From: Bosea sp. 29B
GTDB taxonomy: Bacteria; Pseudomonadota; Alphaproteobacteria; Rhizobiales; Beijerinckiaceae
Direction of reading: 5' to 3'
Assembly (NCBI RefSeq): GCF_902506165.1
Contig: NZ_LR733817.1
Location: 5,237,625-5,301,624, forward strand
DNA length: 64,000 nt
The notes under the pieces were generated by a model. The model searched no databases. It saw only the letters and a program-made list of their open reading frames with translations, and was not told where the DNA came from. This document shows, piece by piece, positions 55,573-64,000 of this stretch (position 1 is its first letter; each line of letters begins with the position of its first letter). Made by a program: the position numbers and the translations under genes.

Positions 55573-56622
55573 TCAGAAGCCGTAGCGCGCCGCCAGCGCA
55601 GGATCGCGGGCCGCAACCTGACGCGCCAGGTCGACGATGACCTTGGCCTGTTTCCAGGTCGCGTCGTCCTGCATCTTGCCGTCGATCATCACCGCGCCCG
55701 AGCCGTCCGGCATCGCCTCCAGGATGCGTTTGGCGAAGGAAACCTCGTCCGGATCGGGGCTGAAGACGCGCTTGGCAATCTCGATCTGCGAGGGATGCAG
55801 CGTCCAGGCACCAGCACAGCCGAGCAGGAAGGCGTTGCGGAACTGCGCCTCGCAGGCGGCCGCGTCAGAGAAGTCACCGAACGGGCCGTAGAAGGGCTTG
55901 AGGCCGGCCGAGGCGCAGGCATCGACCATCTTCGCGAGGGTGTAATGCCAAAGATCCTGCTGCGCGATCGCGCGCTGGCCGCCATCCGGCGCGGGGTCCG
56001 CGATGACCTTGTATTCGGGGTGACCGCCGCCGACACGGGTCGTCTTCATCGCTCGCGAGGCGGCAAGATCCGCCGGCCCGAGGCTCATGCCGTGCATGCG
56101 CGGGGAGGCGGTTGCGATGGCGTCGACGTTCTTCACGCCCTCAGCCGTCTCCAGGATAGCGTGGATCAGGATCGGTTTGGGCAGGGCATGACGCGCCTCG
56201 TACTGCGCCAGCAGCTGGTCGACATAATGGATGTCCCAGGGCCCTTCGACCTTCGGCACCATGACGACATCGAGCTTGCCGCCGATCTCGCCCATGATCG
56301 CGGCGATGTCGTCGAGGAACCAGGGCGAGTTCAGCGCATTGACGCGGCTCCAAAGGCCGGTCGCGCCGAAATCGGTCGCCTTGGCGAGCTCGATGAAACC
56401 GTCGCGCGCCGCCTGCTTGGCCTCGACCGGGATCGCATCCTCGAGATTGCCGAGCACGATGTCGACCTGGCCGGCGAGTTCGGGAACTTTGGCGCGCACC
56501 TTCTCGAGATGCGGCGGCACGAAATGGATCATCCGCTCCAGTCGCAGCGGCAGCTCGCGATAAGGCTCCGGCGCACCGATCGCCAGCGGGCGGAAGAACT
56601 GGCGCGGCGTCTTGGTCGTCAT
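55573..56622 (-). CDS. CoA ester lyase (malyl-CoA/citramalyl-CoA lyase-like, HpcH/HpaI family)
   Basis: A 349-residue TIM-barrel lyase. Conserved are [21 protein letters not shown] (metal/CoA site), [20 protein letters not shown] (metal Glu), [30 protein letters not shown] and [19 protein letters not shown]. It cleaves malyl-CoA, methylmalyl-CoA or citramalyl-CoA-like substrates; which is not decided. GGAG lies before the ATG at 56622, better than one four codons earlier. A hairpin-forming inverted repeat lies about 80 bases upstream. Confidence 0.8.
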   Translation of the reverse strand: MTTKTPRQFFRPLAIGAPEPYRELPLRLERMIHFVPPHLEKVRAKVPELAGQVDIVLGNLEDAIPVEAKQAARDGFIELAKATDFGATGLWSRVNALNSPWFLDDIAAIMGEIGGKLDVVMVPKVEGPWDIHYVDQLLAQYEARHALPKPILIHAILETAEGVKNVDAIATASPRMHGMSLGPADLAASRAMKTTRVGGGHPEYKVIADPAPDGGQRAIAQQDLWHYTLAKMVDACASAGLKPFYGPFGDFSDAAACEAQFRNAFLLGCAGAWTLHPSQIEIAKRVFSPDPDEVSFAKRILEAMPDGSGAVMIDGKMQDDATWKQAKVIVDLARQVAARDPALAARYGF

Positions 56623-56702
56623 GCTCGGCTCCATGCTGCAATGCAGCGAATGTGCCGGAAGGCCGCCGCGCCGTCCATCGCTCTTTCGGCGGGAGTTGGG
56701 TG

Positions 56703-56734
56703 AATTATCCTAGGGCAGAAAGCCTAGGATAATT
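56703..56734. repeat. 12-base perfect inverted repeat between two leftward genes
   Basis: AATTATCCTAGG (56703-56714) and CCTAGGATAATT (56723-56734) are perfectly complementary around an 8-base loop. It is 14 bases after the DUF2865 gene stop and about 81 bases upstream of the malyl-CoA lyase-like ATG. The AT-rich ends without a T-run fit an operator better than a terminator. Confidence 0.65.
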
Positions 56735-56747
56735 ATCTCAAAACCGT

Positions 56748-57860
56748 TCAATTCCGCGAGAACGGCGTCTGCAGCACGACGCGCGCCGGATTGGCGATCG
56801 GATCGCGCGGGGTGAGCACGCCACGCAGGCCGAGCGTATCGGCGTCGCTGGCGAAGCTGTCATCGTGCAGGCTGGCCTCGCGGACCCGCATCTGCCGGCG
56901 CAAGGCGCGGACCTGCGCTTCCCTGTGCGAGATGCCGACCTTCTCGTCGATCTTGCGGCGGTCGCTGGCGGTGAGATCGGGCGCGCCACGGAAATCGCGA
57001 AAATCGGCGGTGTTGTAGGGCCATTTGCCACCGGTAAAGGTCCGCACCCGCCCGTCGAGCACGATGCTGTCGCCCGGCCGCAAGGTGAAATCGCGCAGCA
57101 GCGAGACGCGGCGATCTCTCGCCGTCGCGATGGCGGGCCGGCAGGCCGGATCGGCGCCGCGCTCATAGGCATAGGCCATCGGCAGCTGGCGATAGGTCTT
57201 GCCATCGTTCGCCACGGCGTCGTCGATCGTCGCGGCACCGGCAGCGACCTTGAAGACTTTGACCGGCACGCCGGGATTGGCAGCCTGACAGAGCGCCTCA
57301 TGCGCCTTGAAGTCGGACTGGCTGCGCAGATGGCCGATGGGCGCCTGGAAGCCGTCGCAGAGGCGCACGCAGATGGTGCGCGTCACGTCGGCCGCGCCGG
57401 ACACCGTGTCGTAGCGGATCGCCGGCAGCTTCGGCTTCTGCTGCACCTGCTTGGATGCAGTACGGACCGGCTTGAACGGATTGAGCTCGAGCGGCGGCGG
57501 CGCGAGACGCCCATCCGGGCGCGCCTGCTGGAAGAAGGGCACGGACCAGGTGTGGCGGGCCGGGGCATAGGCCGACACGGGAACCGAGGCGTATGCGGCC
57601 CGCGCCGGCACGCGTTCGGCCCGGCGGGTCGCCTCCTCGCGGTAGAAGGCGCGGATGCCGGCATCGTCTTCGGCCTGGACCAGCGAGACGGTCAGGATCG
57701 TGCCACTCGCACCGAGCGCAAGCCCGACACCGGCCATGGCAACCAGACGCAGGCCGCTGCTGCGACCGCGCAAAGCCGAATTCACCTTTGTCGAGGAGCT
57801 GGAACCGGTCGGCGGGACAGGATCGGAACGCAGGCAATCGACATTACGGACACGAAGCAC
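56748..57860 (-). CDS. DUF2865 exported protein
   Basis: A 370-residue protein. A basic/Ser-rich N-terminus is followed by one hydrophobic segment (about 40-62, LVAMAGVGLALGASGTILTVSLV), acting as a signal anchor. A Pro/Ala-rich linker leads to the DUF2865 core (about 158-235): RTICVRLCDGFQAPIGHLR, with paired Cys and a second CQAANP segment, then a C-terminal basic region. The family is confined mostly to Hyphomicrobiales and its function is unknown. It is monocistronic. Confidence 0.82.
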   Translation of the reverse strand: MLRVRNVDCLRSDPVPPTGSSSSTKVNSALRGRSSGLRLVAMAGVGLALGASGTILTVSLVQAEDDAGIRAFYREEATRRAERVPARAAYASVPVSAYAPARHTWSVPFFQQARPDGRLAPPPLELNPFKPVRTASKQVQQKPKLPAIRYDTVSGAADVTRTICVRLCDGFQAPIGHLRSQSDFKAHEALCQAANPGVPVKVFKVAAGAATIDDAVANDGKTYRQLPMAYAYERGADPACRPAIATARDRRVSLLRDFTLRPGDSIVLDGRVRTFTGGKWPYNTADFRDFRGAPDLTASDRRKIDEKVGISHREAQVRALRRQMRVREASLHDDSFASDADTLGLRGVLTPRDPIANPARVVLQTPFSRN

Positions 57861-57995
57861 CGCGATATCTCCATCGCTCGCTAGTTCATTGTCCGCCGCA
57901 GAATTGGCTTAGTTTACTTTTCGTTAAGACTCAACGGCTGCGCAGCAGACGTCACCGCAAAGCCGGCGTCATCGTTAATGCCGAAAAGGCGCAGC

Positions 57996-58104
57996 TCGTC
58001 CCGGGCGACCGAAGGGAGACTCGGAATCCATTCCGGAACCTTATTCGGAAAGGCTCCGGAATGGATCCCGGATCGACGCGGCTGCGCCGCTTGTCCGGGA
58101 TGAC
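57996..58104. repeat. Intergenic palindromic repeat, family A copy 2
   Basis: The left part (TCGTCCCGGGCGACCGAAGG, then GAGACTCGGAATCCATTCC) resembles copy 1 at 199-240 in 30 or more positions, and the right part (GGAATGGATCCCGGATCGACG, ending CCGGGATGA) resembles copy 1 right side. Arms around ATCCATTCCGGAACC and GGCTCCGGAATGGAT pair. It lies between the DUF2865 gene and the RND permease gene. Confidence 0.75.
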
Positions 58105-58127
58105 CGAGGATGAAGTTGAACGCCCTT

Positions 58128-61100
58128 TCAATCCGGCTGGCGATGGGCCGCCTGCGGGATCGCGACCGGGATTGCACCCGGCACCGACGCCGCTTCTTCC
58201 CGCTCGCCGCGACCGCGGCCGGAGATGAAGCTGTCGACCTTGTCGAGATAGAAGTAGACGACCGGGGTGATGTAGAGCGTCAGCAATTGCGAGACGACGA
58301 GGCCGCCGACCACGGCGATGCCGAGCGGCTGGCGCAGTTCCGCGCCGGCACCGGCACCGAGCGCGATCGGCAGCACGCCGAAGATCGCGGCGAAGCTCGT
58401 CATCATGATCGGCCGAAAGCGTACCAGCGCCGCATCGCGGATCGCCGTCAGCGCATCGTCGCCCATCTTGCGGCGCTCGATCGCGAAGTCGACCATCATG
58501 ATCGCGTTCTTCTTGACGATGCCGACCAGCATCAGGATGCCGATGATCGCGATCACCGACAGGTCCATGTGGAAGTACTGCAGGGCTAGGAGGGCACCCA
58601 GGCCCGCAGAGGGCAGGCCGGACAGGATCGTGATCGGGTGGATGAAGCTCTCGTAGAGGATACCGAGGATGATGTAGATCACCAGGATCGCTGCGAAGAT
58701 CAGCAGGCCCTGGCCCTTCAGCGCATCCTGGAAGAGCTGGGCCGAGCCGGCGAAGCTGGTGACGATCGAGGCGGGCAGGTTGATCTCGCGCTCGGCAGCG
58801 CGGATCGCGTTGACAGCGTCGCCAAGGGAAACGCCCGGCGCCGTGTTGAACGAGATCGTCACCGCCGGCTGCTGCGAGATCCGGTTGACCGCGAGCGGCC
58901 CGACGCTCGGCTTGATCGTCGCGACCGTCTCGAGCGGCACGTTCAAGCCGTTGGCAGCCTTGAGCATCAGGCGCGACAGCACCGCCGGGTCCTGCTGGTA
59001 GGCGCGGTCGGCCTCCATGATCACCTGGTAGTCGGTCGCCGGCGTGAAGATCGTCGCAATCTGGCGCGAGCCGAAGGCGTTGCCGAGCGCCTGGCGGATC
59101 TGGTCGCTGGAGATGCCGAGGCTGGCGGCACGCTCGCGGTCGATGTCGATCGAAAGCTGGGGATTGCGAAGCTGCAGGTCGATATTGGCGTCGCGCAGTT
59201 GCGGCAGCTGCGCCAAGCGCTGCTGCATCAGCGGCGCGTAGTTGAAGAGGGCGCCAAGATCCGGCCCCTGCAACGAATAGAGATACTGCGCCCGCGAAGA
59301 GCGGCCGGCGTTCAGGTTGATGTTCTGGACCTGCTGGAACACCGCGGTGATGCCCGGCACCTCCGAGACGGCGCGGCGCAGGCGCGCGATCACGACCTCG
59401 GCCTTGTCGCGCTGCTCCTTCGGCTTCAGCGCGATGAACATGAAGCCGTTATTGGTGGCGTTGAAGCCGCCGATATTCGAGGTCAGGTAGTCGATCGCCG
59501 GATCGGCCCGAACAATCTCGGCGAGACGGATCTGGCGCGCCGCCATCGCCTCGAACGAGGTGTCGGGCGGGCCTTCGGTCGAGCCGCGCAGCAGGCCGGT
59601 ATCCTCGGTCGGGAAGAAGCCCTTGGGCACGTCCATATAGAGCTGGACCGAGACGTAGACGGTGCCGAGCGTCACCAGCAGCATCAGGACGCGCGCTTTG
59701 AGCACGAGGTCCAGCGTCCAGCGATAGGCGGAGAGCATACCCTGGAAGCCGGCTTCGAACACGCGTTCGACGATGTTCGGCTGCTTGTGATGGTCGTGCG
59801 CCTTGAGGAAGCGGGCGCAGAGCATCGGCGTCAGCGTCAGCGAGACGAAGCCGGAGACGATGATCGCCGCAGCGATCGTGCCGGCGAATTCGGCGAAGAC
59901 CTTGCCGACCACGCCGCCCATGAAGAAGACCGGGATGAAGACGGCGACCAGCGAGATGGTGATCGACAGGATGGTGAAGCCGATCTCGCGCGAGCCATCG
60001 AGCGCTGCCTGGAACGGCTTCTTGCCCATTTCGATATGCCGGATGATGTTCTCCAGCATGACGATGGCGTCGTCGACGACAAAGCCGACCGCAAGCGTCA
60101 GCGCCAGCAGCGAGATGTTGTCGAGCGAATAGCCCAGCGCAAACATGATCGCGAAGGTGCCCACCAGGGAGATCGGCAGCGCCAGCGTCGGGATCACCGT
60201 CGCGGCGAAGCTCTTCAGGAACAGGAAGATCACCATGATGACGAGGGCGATCGCGATCATCAGCGAGACCTCGACATCCTCGACCGCCTCGCGGATCGGG
60301 ATCGAGCGGTCGTTGAGGACGTGCAATTCGATCGCTGCGGGCAATTGCGCGCGATAGGCGTCGAGCTTGCCCTTGATGCTGTCGACGACCTGGACGGTGT
60401 TGGCGTCCGACTGACGGTAGACCGCCAGCATGATCGAGCGCTGTCCGTTGTACCAGCTGCCGGTCTGGTCGTTCTCGACGGAATCGTAGATCTGCGCGAC
60501 GTCGTTGAGCCGGATCGGCACACCGTTCTTCTGCGAGATGATCAGGTTGCCGTATTCGCCGGCGCGTTCCATCTGGCCGGTAGCGCCGAGCGTCAGCCGC
60601 TGGTTGGAGCCGTTCAGCGTGCCGACAGGGGAGTTCGAATTGGCGGCGGCGATGGCGGTGCGGACTTCGGCGAGGGAGAGGCCGCGAGCCGAGACGGCGT
60701 CGGGGTTCACCCGCACCCGCACCGCGTATTTCTGCGCACCGAAGATGTTGACCTGGGCGACGCCGGGCAGTTGCGAGATCTGCTGCTGCAGGATGTTCTC
60801 GCCGAATTCATGGACCTCGTAGAGCGGCTTGGTCGCCGAGGTCAGCACCATGAACAGCACCGGCTGGTCGGCCGGGTTGACCTTCCTGAAGCTCGGCGGG
60901 GCAGGGAGCTCCGGCGGCAGGCGCCGCACGGTCGCGCTGAGCGCCGCCTGCACGTCGAGCGCAGCGCCGTCGATATTACGGTTGAGGTCGAACTGCAGCG
61001 TGATCGAGGTCGAGCCCTGCTGCGAGACCGACGACATCGAGGTGATGCCGGAGATCGAGGCGAACTCGCGCTCCAGCGGCGCCGCGACCGAGGAGGCCAT

Positions 61101-61274
61101 CGTCTCGGGGCTCGCGCCCGGCAGGCGGGCGCTGACATTGATGGTCGGGAAATCGACCCGGGGCAGCGCCGCGACCGGCAGCTGCTTGAAGGCGAACAGC
61201 CCGAAGATCAGGAACGTCGCCATCAAGAGGGTCGTCATGACCGGGCGACGGATGCAGAGCTCGGGCAGGTTCAT
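58128..61274 (-). CDS. RND-family multidrug efflux permease (MdtBC/AcrB-like)
   Basis: A 1048-residue inner-membrane proton-driven exporter. The HAE1-type start (NLPELCIRRPVMTTLLMATFLIFGLFAFKQLPVAALPRVDFPTINV), the TM4 charged region (ALTLAVGFVVDDAIVMLENIIRHIE) with its two Asp, the second-half GILMLVGIVKKNAIMMVDFA and MTSFAAIFGVLPIALGAGAGAELRQPLG are all present. Substrates are unknown; similarity is closest in style to MdtC. It overlaps the upstream adaptor gene by 1 base (TGATG). Confidence 0.95.
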   Translation of the reverse strand: MNLPELCIRRPVMTTLLMATFLIFGLFAFKQLPVAALPRVDFPTINVSARLPGASPETMASSVAAPLEREFASISGITSMSSVSQQGSTSITLQFDLNRNIDGAALDVQAALSATVRRLPPELPAPPSFRKVNPADQPVLFMVLTSATKPLYEVHEFGENILQQQISQLPGVAQVNIFGAQKYAVRVRVNPDAVSARGLSLAEVRTAIAAANSNSPVGTLNGSNQRLTLGATGQMERAGEYGNLIISQKNGVPIRLNDVAQIYDSVENDQTGSWYNGQRSIMLAVYRQSDANTVQVVDSIKGKLDAYRAQLPAAIELHVLNDRSIPIREAVEDVEVSLMIAIALVIMVIFLFLKSFAATVIPTLALPISLVGTFAIMFALGYSLDNISLLALTLAVGFVVDDAIVMLENIIRHIEMGKKPFQAALDGSREIGFTILSITISLVAVFIPVFFMGGVVGKVFAEFAGTIAAAIIVSGFVSLTLTPMLCARFLKAHDHHKQPNIVERVFEAGFQGMLSAYRWTLDLVLKARVLMLLVTLGTVYVSVQLYMDVPKGFFPTEDTGLLRGSTEGPPDTSFEAMAARQIRLAEIVRADPAIDYLTSNIGGFNATNNGFMFIALKPKEQRDKAEVVIARLRRAVSEVPGITAVFQQVQNINLNAGRSSRAQYLYSLQGPDLGALFNYAPLMQQRLAQLPQLRDANIDLQLRNPQLSIDIDRERAASLGISSDQIRQALGNAFGSRQIATIFTPATDYQVIMEADRAYQQDPAVLSRLMLKAANGLNVPLETVATIKPSVGPLAVNRISQQPAVTISFNTAPGVSLGDAVNAIRAAEREINLPASIVTSFAGSAQLFQDALKGQGLLIFAAILVIYIILGILYESFIHPITILSGLPSAGLGALLALQYFHMDLSVIAIIGILMLVGIVKKNAIMMVDFAIERRKMGDDALTAIRDAALVRFRPIMMTSFAAIFGVLPIALGAGAGAELRQPLGIAVVGGLVVSQLLTLYITPVVYFYLDKVDSFISGRGRGEREEAASVPGAIPVAIPQAAHRQPD

Positions 61275-62542
61275 CAGCCGGCGCTCCCCCGCTGGGAGGT
61301 GAGATTGGGCGCCGGTGGGCTCTGGCCGCCGCGGCCGCGCTCGATCGTGCGCGCGCCCTCTGTCAGCAGCAGTTGCCCGTCGATCGCCACGGTCTCGTCA
61401 CCGGTCAGGCCGGAGGCGATGACGGCGCGTTCGTCGACATTGCGGGCGACGACGATCGGCCGGGCGCGGGCGACATTGTTCTCGATCACGAAGACATAGG
61501 AGCCGTTCTGGCCGGTCTGGACCGCCTCGCGCGGCACGGTGACGGCATCGGGCTCTGTCCGCAGTGTCAGCCTGACCTGGCCGAGCGCGCCAGGCCAGAG
61601 CGTCTCGGCGGGGTTGTCGAAACTGGCGCGGATCTGGATCGTACCGGTCGTCGCATCGACCGCGTTGTCGATCACCGCGATCGTGCCTTCGACGCTTTTG
61701 CCGGCGCCCTGCTGGGTCGCCTGGACGACCGCAGTCTTCGCCTGCATCGCCTCGCGGATTTCGGGCAGATAGCGCTGCGCCACGGCGAAGCTGACATAGA
61801 TCGGATCGATCTGGTTGATCGTCGCCAGCATCGCCGAGCTGTCGCCGCTCTTGGCGATGTTGCCTTCCTTGAGGGCAGCGACGCCGACGCGGCCCGAAAC
61901 CGGCGCGCTGATCGTATAATAGCTGAGCTGGACACGCAGGCTGTCGACCGCGGCTTCGCCGCCCCGGATCGCGGCGCGCAGGGTGCTCACCGCCGTGCGG
62001 GCGGTGTCGAGCCGCTGGTCGGTGGCGATCTCACGCCGGGAGAGCTCCTCGGCCCGGCGCAGATCGGATTCAGCCGCAATCAGTGAGGCCTTGTCGCGCG
62101 CGACATTCGCCTCGGCCTGACGCAGCTGCGCCTCGAGCTGGCGCGAATCCAGCCGGAACAGCACGTCGCCCTTGTTGACCATGGCGCCGTCGCGGAATTC
62201 GACCGCCATGATCTGGCTGTCGACGCGCGAGCGGATGTTGACGGTGGAGATCGCCTGGACGGTGCCGATCGCATCGATCCGCACCGGCATCGCCCGGCGC
62301 TCGACCTTGGCGGTGACGATCGTCACAGGCGGCCGGTTGGCCTGGCCGGAGCGGTTGTTGCCGCCCGCTGCGGGGGCTGATGCCGTCGCGGCCGGCTTGG
62401 CCGGGCTAGGGATCACCTTGCCGTAAGGGACCTGATCGAGCGGCCAGGGAACGGGACGGCCCGTGTAATGAAGAAACGCGCCCGCGGCGAGCACGCCCGC
62501 GGCCGAGAACAGAGCCACACGCCCGAAAGTCAGCACTGCCAT
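61274..62542 (-). CDS. RND efflux periplasmic adaptor (membrane fusion protein)
   Basis: A 422-residue adaptor. An N-terminal membrane anchor (about 4-25) is followed by a flexible Ala/Pro/Asn stretch, the lipoyl-like hairpin RVDSQIMAVEFRDGAMVNKGDVLFRLD, an alpha-helical coiled coil (QLEAQLRQAEANVARDKASL ...), then ISAPVSGRVGVAALKEGNI and beta-barrel/MP domains. It is cotranscribed with the permease, making a tripartite pump that needs an outer-membrane TolC partner found elsewhere. AAGG precedes the ATG. Confidence 0.92.
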   Translation of the reverse strand: MAVLTFGRVALFSAAGVLAAGAFLHYTGRPVPWPLDQVPYGKVIPSPAKPAATASAPAAGGNNRSGQANRPPVTIVTAKVERRAMPVRIDAIGTVQAISTVNIRSRVDSQIMAVEFRDGAMVNKGDVLFRLDSRQLEAQLRQAEANVARDKASLIAAESDLRRAEELSRREIATDQRLDTARTAVSTLRAAIRGGEAAVDSLRVQLSYYTISAPVSGRVGVAALKEGNIAKSGDSSAMLATINQIDPIYVSFAVAQRYLPEIREAMQAKTAVVQATQQGAGKSVEGTIAVIDNAVDATTGTIQIRASFDNPAETLWPGALGQVRLTLRTEPDAVTVPREAVQTGQNGSYVFVIENNVARARPIVVARNVDERAVIASGLTGDETVAIDGQLLLTEGARTIERGRGGQSPPAPNLTSQRGSAG

Positions 62543-62757
62543 AGAAAGCCTTGCGCCACGGGAACGCCGTATCCGGCTAATCCGGACGGTCGCTCCCCTC
62601 ATCGTCCTCACCGCAAGAATTTAGCATGAAGACGGCCCGGTTTCGACGCAAGTGTCCAACACGGTTTATTGACCGCTGTAGCGACGAGGTGACAGGACGA
62701 CAATTCGGTCGGTCGAAATCGGCACCACACGTCTTGCGTGCGGCAAGCAAAGGCTGC

Positions 62758-63168
62758 CTAGAGGACAGCAATCACGATGCCGATCCACATGAAGAACAGG
62801 CAGGCAATGCCGGCTGCAAAGACGATCGCCCGCTGCTTCAGGCTGTTGGTTCCAGTATGAACCAATGTATGGACGACACGTGTCGCAACATAAGCCCAGG
62901 CCAGCGCCGCCATGACATAGCCGGTCGCGCCGACATGAATCGCGATCAGGATCAATGCGAAGAACAGAACCGGCGTCTCGAACTGATTACTGAAATTGGC
63001 CGCAGCCAGCCGCGCCGTGTCAGGATAACGTTCGGTCGAGACGGCGATATCGGCGAGCCCGACCTCGCGATTGGCGAAGGCCCGCTTGCGGCGCCGGAAC
63101 ATGATGACGAGGACGACGAAGCTCCAGAGGATCTGGGCCAGCGCCGGATAGATCAGCTTCAGGGTCAT
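62758..63168 (-). CDS. MAPEG-family membrane protein
   Basis: A 136-residue protein with four transmembrane helices and the MAPEG (membrane-associated eicosanoid/glutathione metabolism) pattern: YPALAQILWSFVVLVIMF, a basic loop RRRKRAFANREVG, NFSNQFETPVLFFALILIAI and AWAYVATRVVHTLVHTGTNSLKQRAIVFAAG. Bacterial members are of unknown or glutathione-linked function. AAGAGGA precedes the ATG at 63168. guaB follows on the left strand after 102 bases. Confidence 0.85.
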   Translation of the reverse strand: MTLKLIYPALAQILWSFVVLVIMFRRRKRAFANREVGLADIAVSTERYPDTARLAAANFSNQFETPVLFFALILIAIHVGATGYVMAALAWAYVATRVVHTLVHTGTNSLKQRAIVFAAGIACLFFMWIGIVIAVL

Positions 63169-63270
63169 GTCGTCCTCTTCGCGGAGCGGCGGACCGACAA
63201 CTGGGTCCACCCTCCGGAAGTATCTGATGCCCGATCGAAAAAGGACAGATCGCCCTGAGGCGATCCGAGA

Positions 63271-64000
<730 letters not shown>

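Noticed and set aside
58638..61499. A 953-codon open frame on the plus strand opposite the RND permease
   Set aside because: It is the complement of a long GC-rich gene; its product is rich in Arg, Asp and His and resembles no protein, whereas the minus-strand frame is a full-length RND permease.

Overview
The window is a gene-dense, GC-rich chromosomal segment of an alphaproteobacterium, most probably in the order Hyphomicrobiales (Rhizobiales). A Bosea-like genus is my guess from gene content and repeat style, not something I could test. The evidence for the class is the gene order dusB-ntrB-ntrC-ntrY-ntrX-hfq-hflX, a pyruvate dehydrogenase E1 split into alpha and beta subunits with a lipoyl domain on E1-beta, a fused ispDF, a glnB-glnA pair, and small DUF1127 and DUF2865 proteins. 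There is no rRNA, insertion sequence, prophage or CRISPR array, and no gap between genes exceeds 300 bases.

Layout. 1-3.4 kb: the start of adenine deaminase (leftward, cut by the window edge), a GIY-YIG protein, a UPF0173 metal-dependent hydrolase, and gatC-gatA. 3.5-15.4 kb: single metabolic or regulatory genes, including PhzF-like, YjbR, DUF1127, a winged-helix/TPR regulator, GFA family, a malate/lactate dehydrogenase-like enzyme, an IscA/ErpA-type protein, TfoX-N, a diguanylate cyclase, RhlE helicase, an alpha/beta hydrolase, a peptidoglycan-binding-domain protein and a LysR regulator. 15.6-22 kb: parE, then a small surface-polysaccharide-like cluster (glycosyltransferase, FkbM methyltransferase, beta-helix protein). 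22.1-25.8 kb: glnB-glnA (leftward) and the NAD(P)HX repair enzyme. 25.8-28.2 kb: a PRC-barrel protein, two unrecognised proteins and tRNA-Lys(TTT).

28.4-40 kb is the pyruvate dehydrogenase and lipoate region: an SGNH-like protein, ftsB, pdhA, pdhB, a small membrane gene, pdhC, three non-enzymatic or SGNH genes, lpdA, three tandem GlsB/YeaQ-like membrane proteins, lipA and a RatA/Coq10-like protein. E1, E2 and E3 are encoded together with the synthase that makes their lipoyl cofactor. A perfect 19-base palindrome lies in the AT-rich leader of pdhA. 40-53.4 kb: a fused MFS/spermidine synthase-like protein, pncC-type cinA and ispDF (leftward), then the rightward nitrogen-regulation block dusB-ntrBC-ntrYX-hfq-hflX. 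With glnB-glnA, the window carries the PII signal, its NtrB/NtrC output and a main NtrC-type target. 53.4-64 kb is all leftward: a phytoene desaturase-like oxidoreductase, HspQ, a malyl-CoA lyase-like enzyme, a DUF2865 protein, an RND efflux pump with its adaptor, a MAPEG protein and the 3' part of guaB.

Four families of intergenic palindromic repeats are visible; two of them occur twice in the window, and one copy supplies the ntrC stop codon. I found no clear new multi-gene system. The most interesting leads are an unrecognised 318-residue protein with a spaced His/Cys pair like that of caspase-fold peptidases, the pdhA palindrome, the extra genes inside the pdh cluster, the NtrX lacking its sigma-54 contact loop, and an AT-rich 12-base inverted repeat upstream of the malyl-CoA lyase-like gene.
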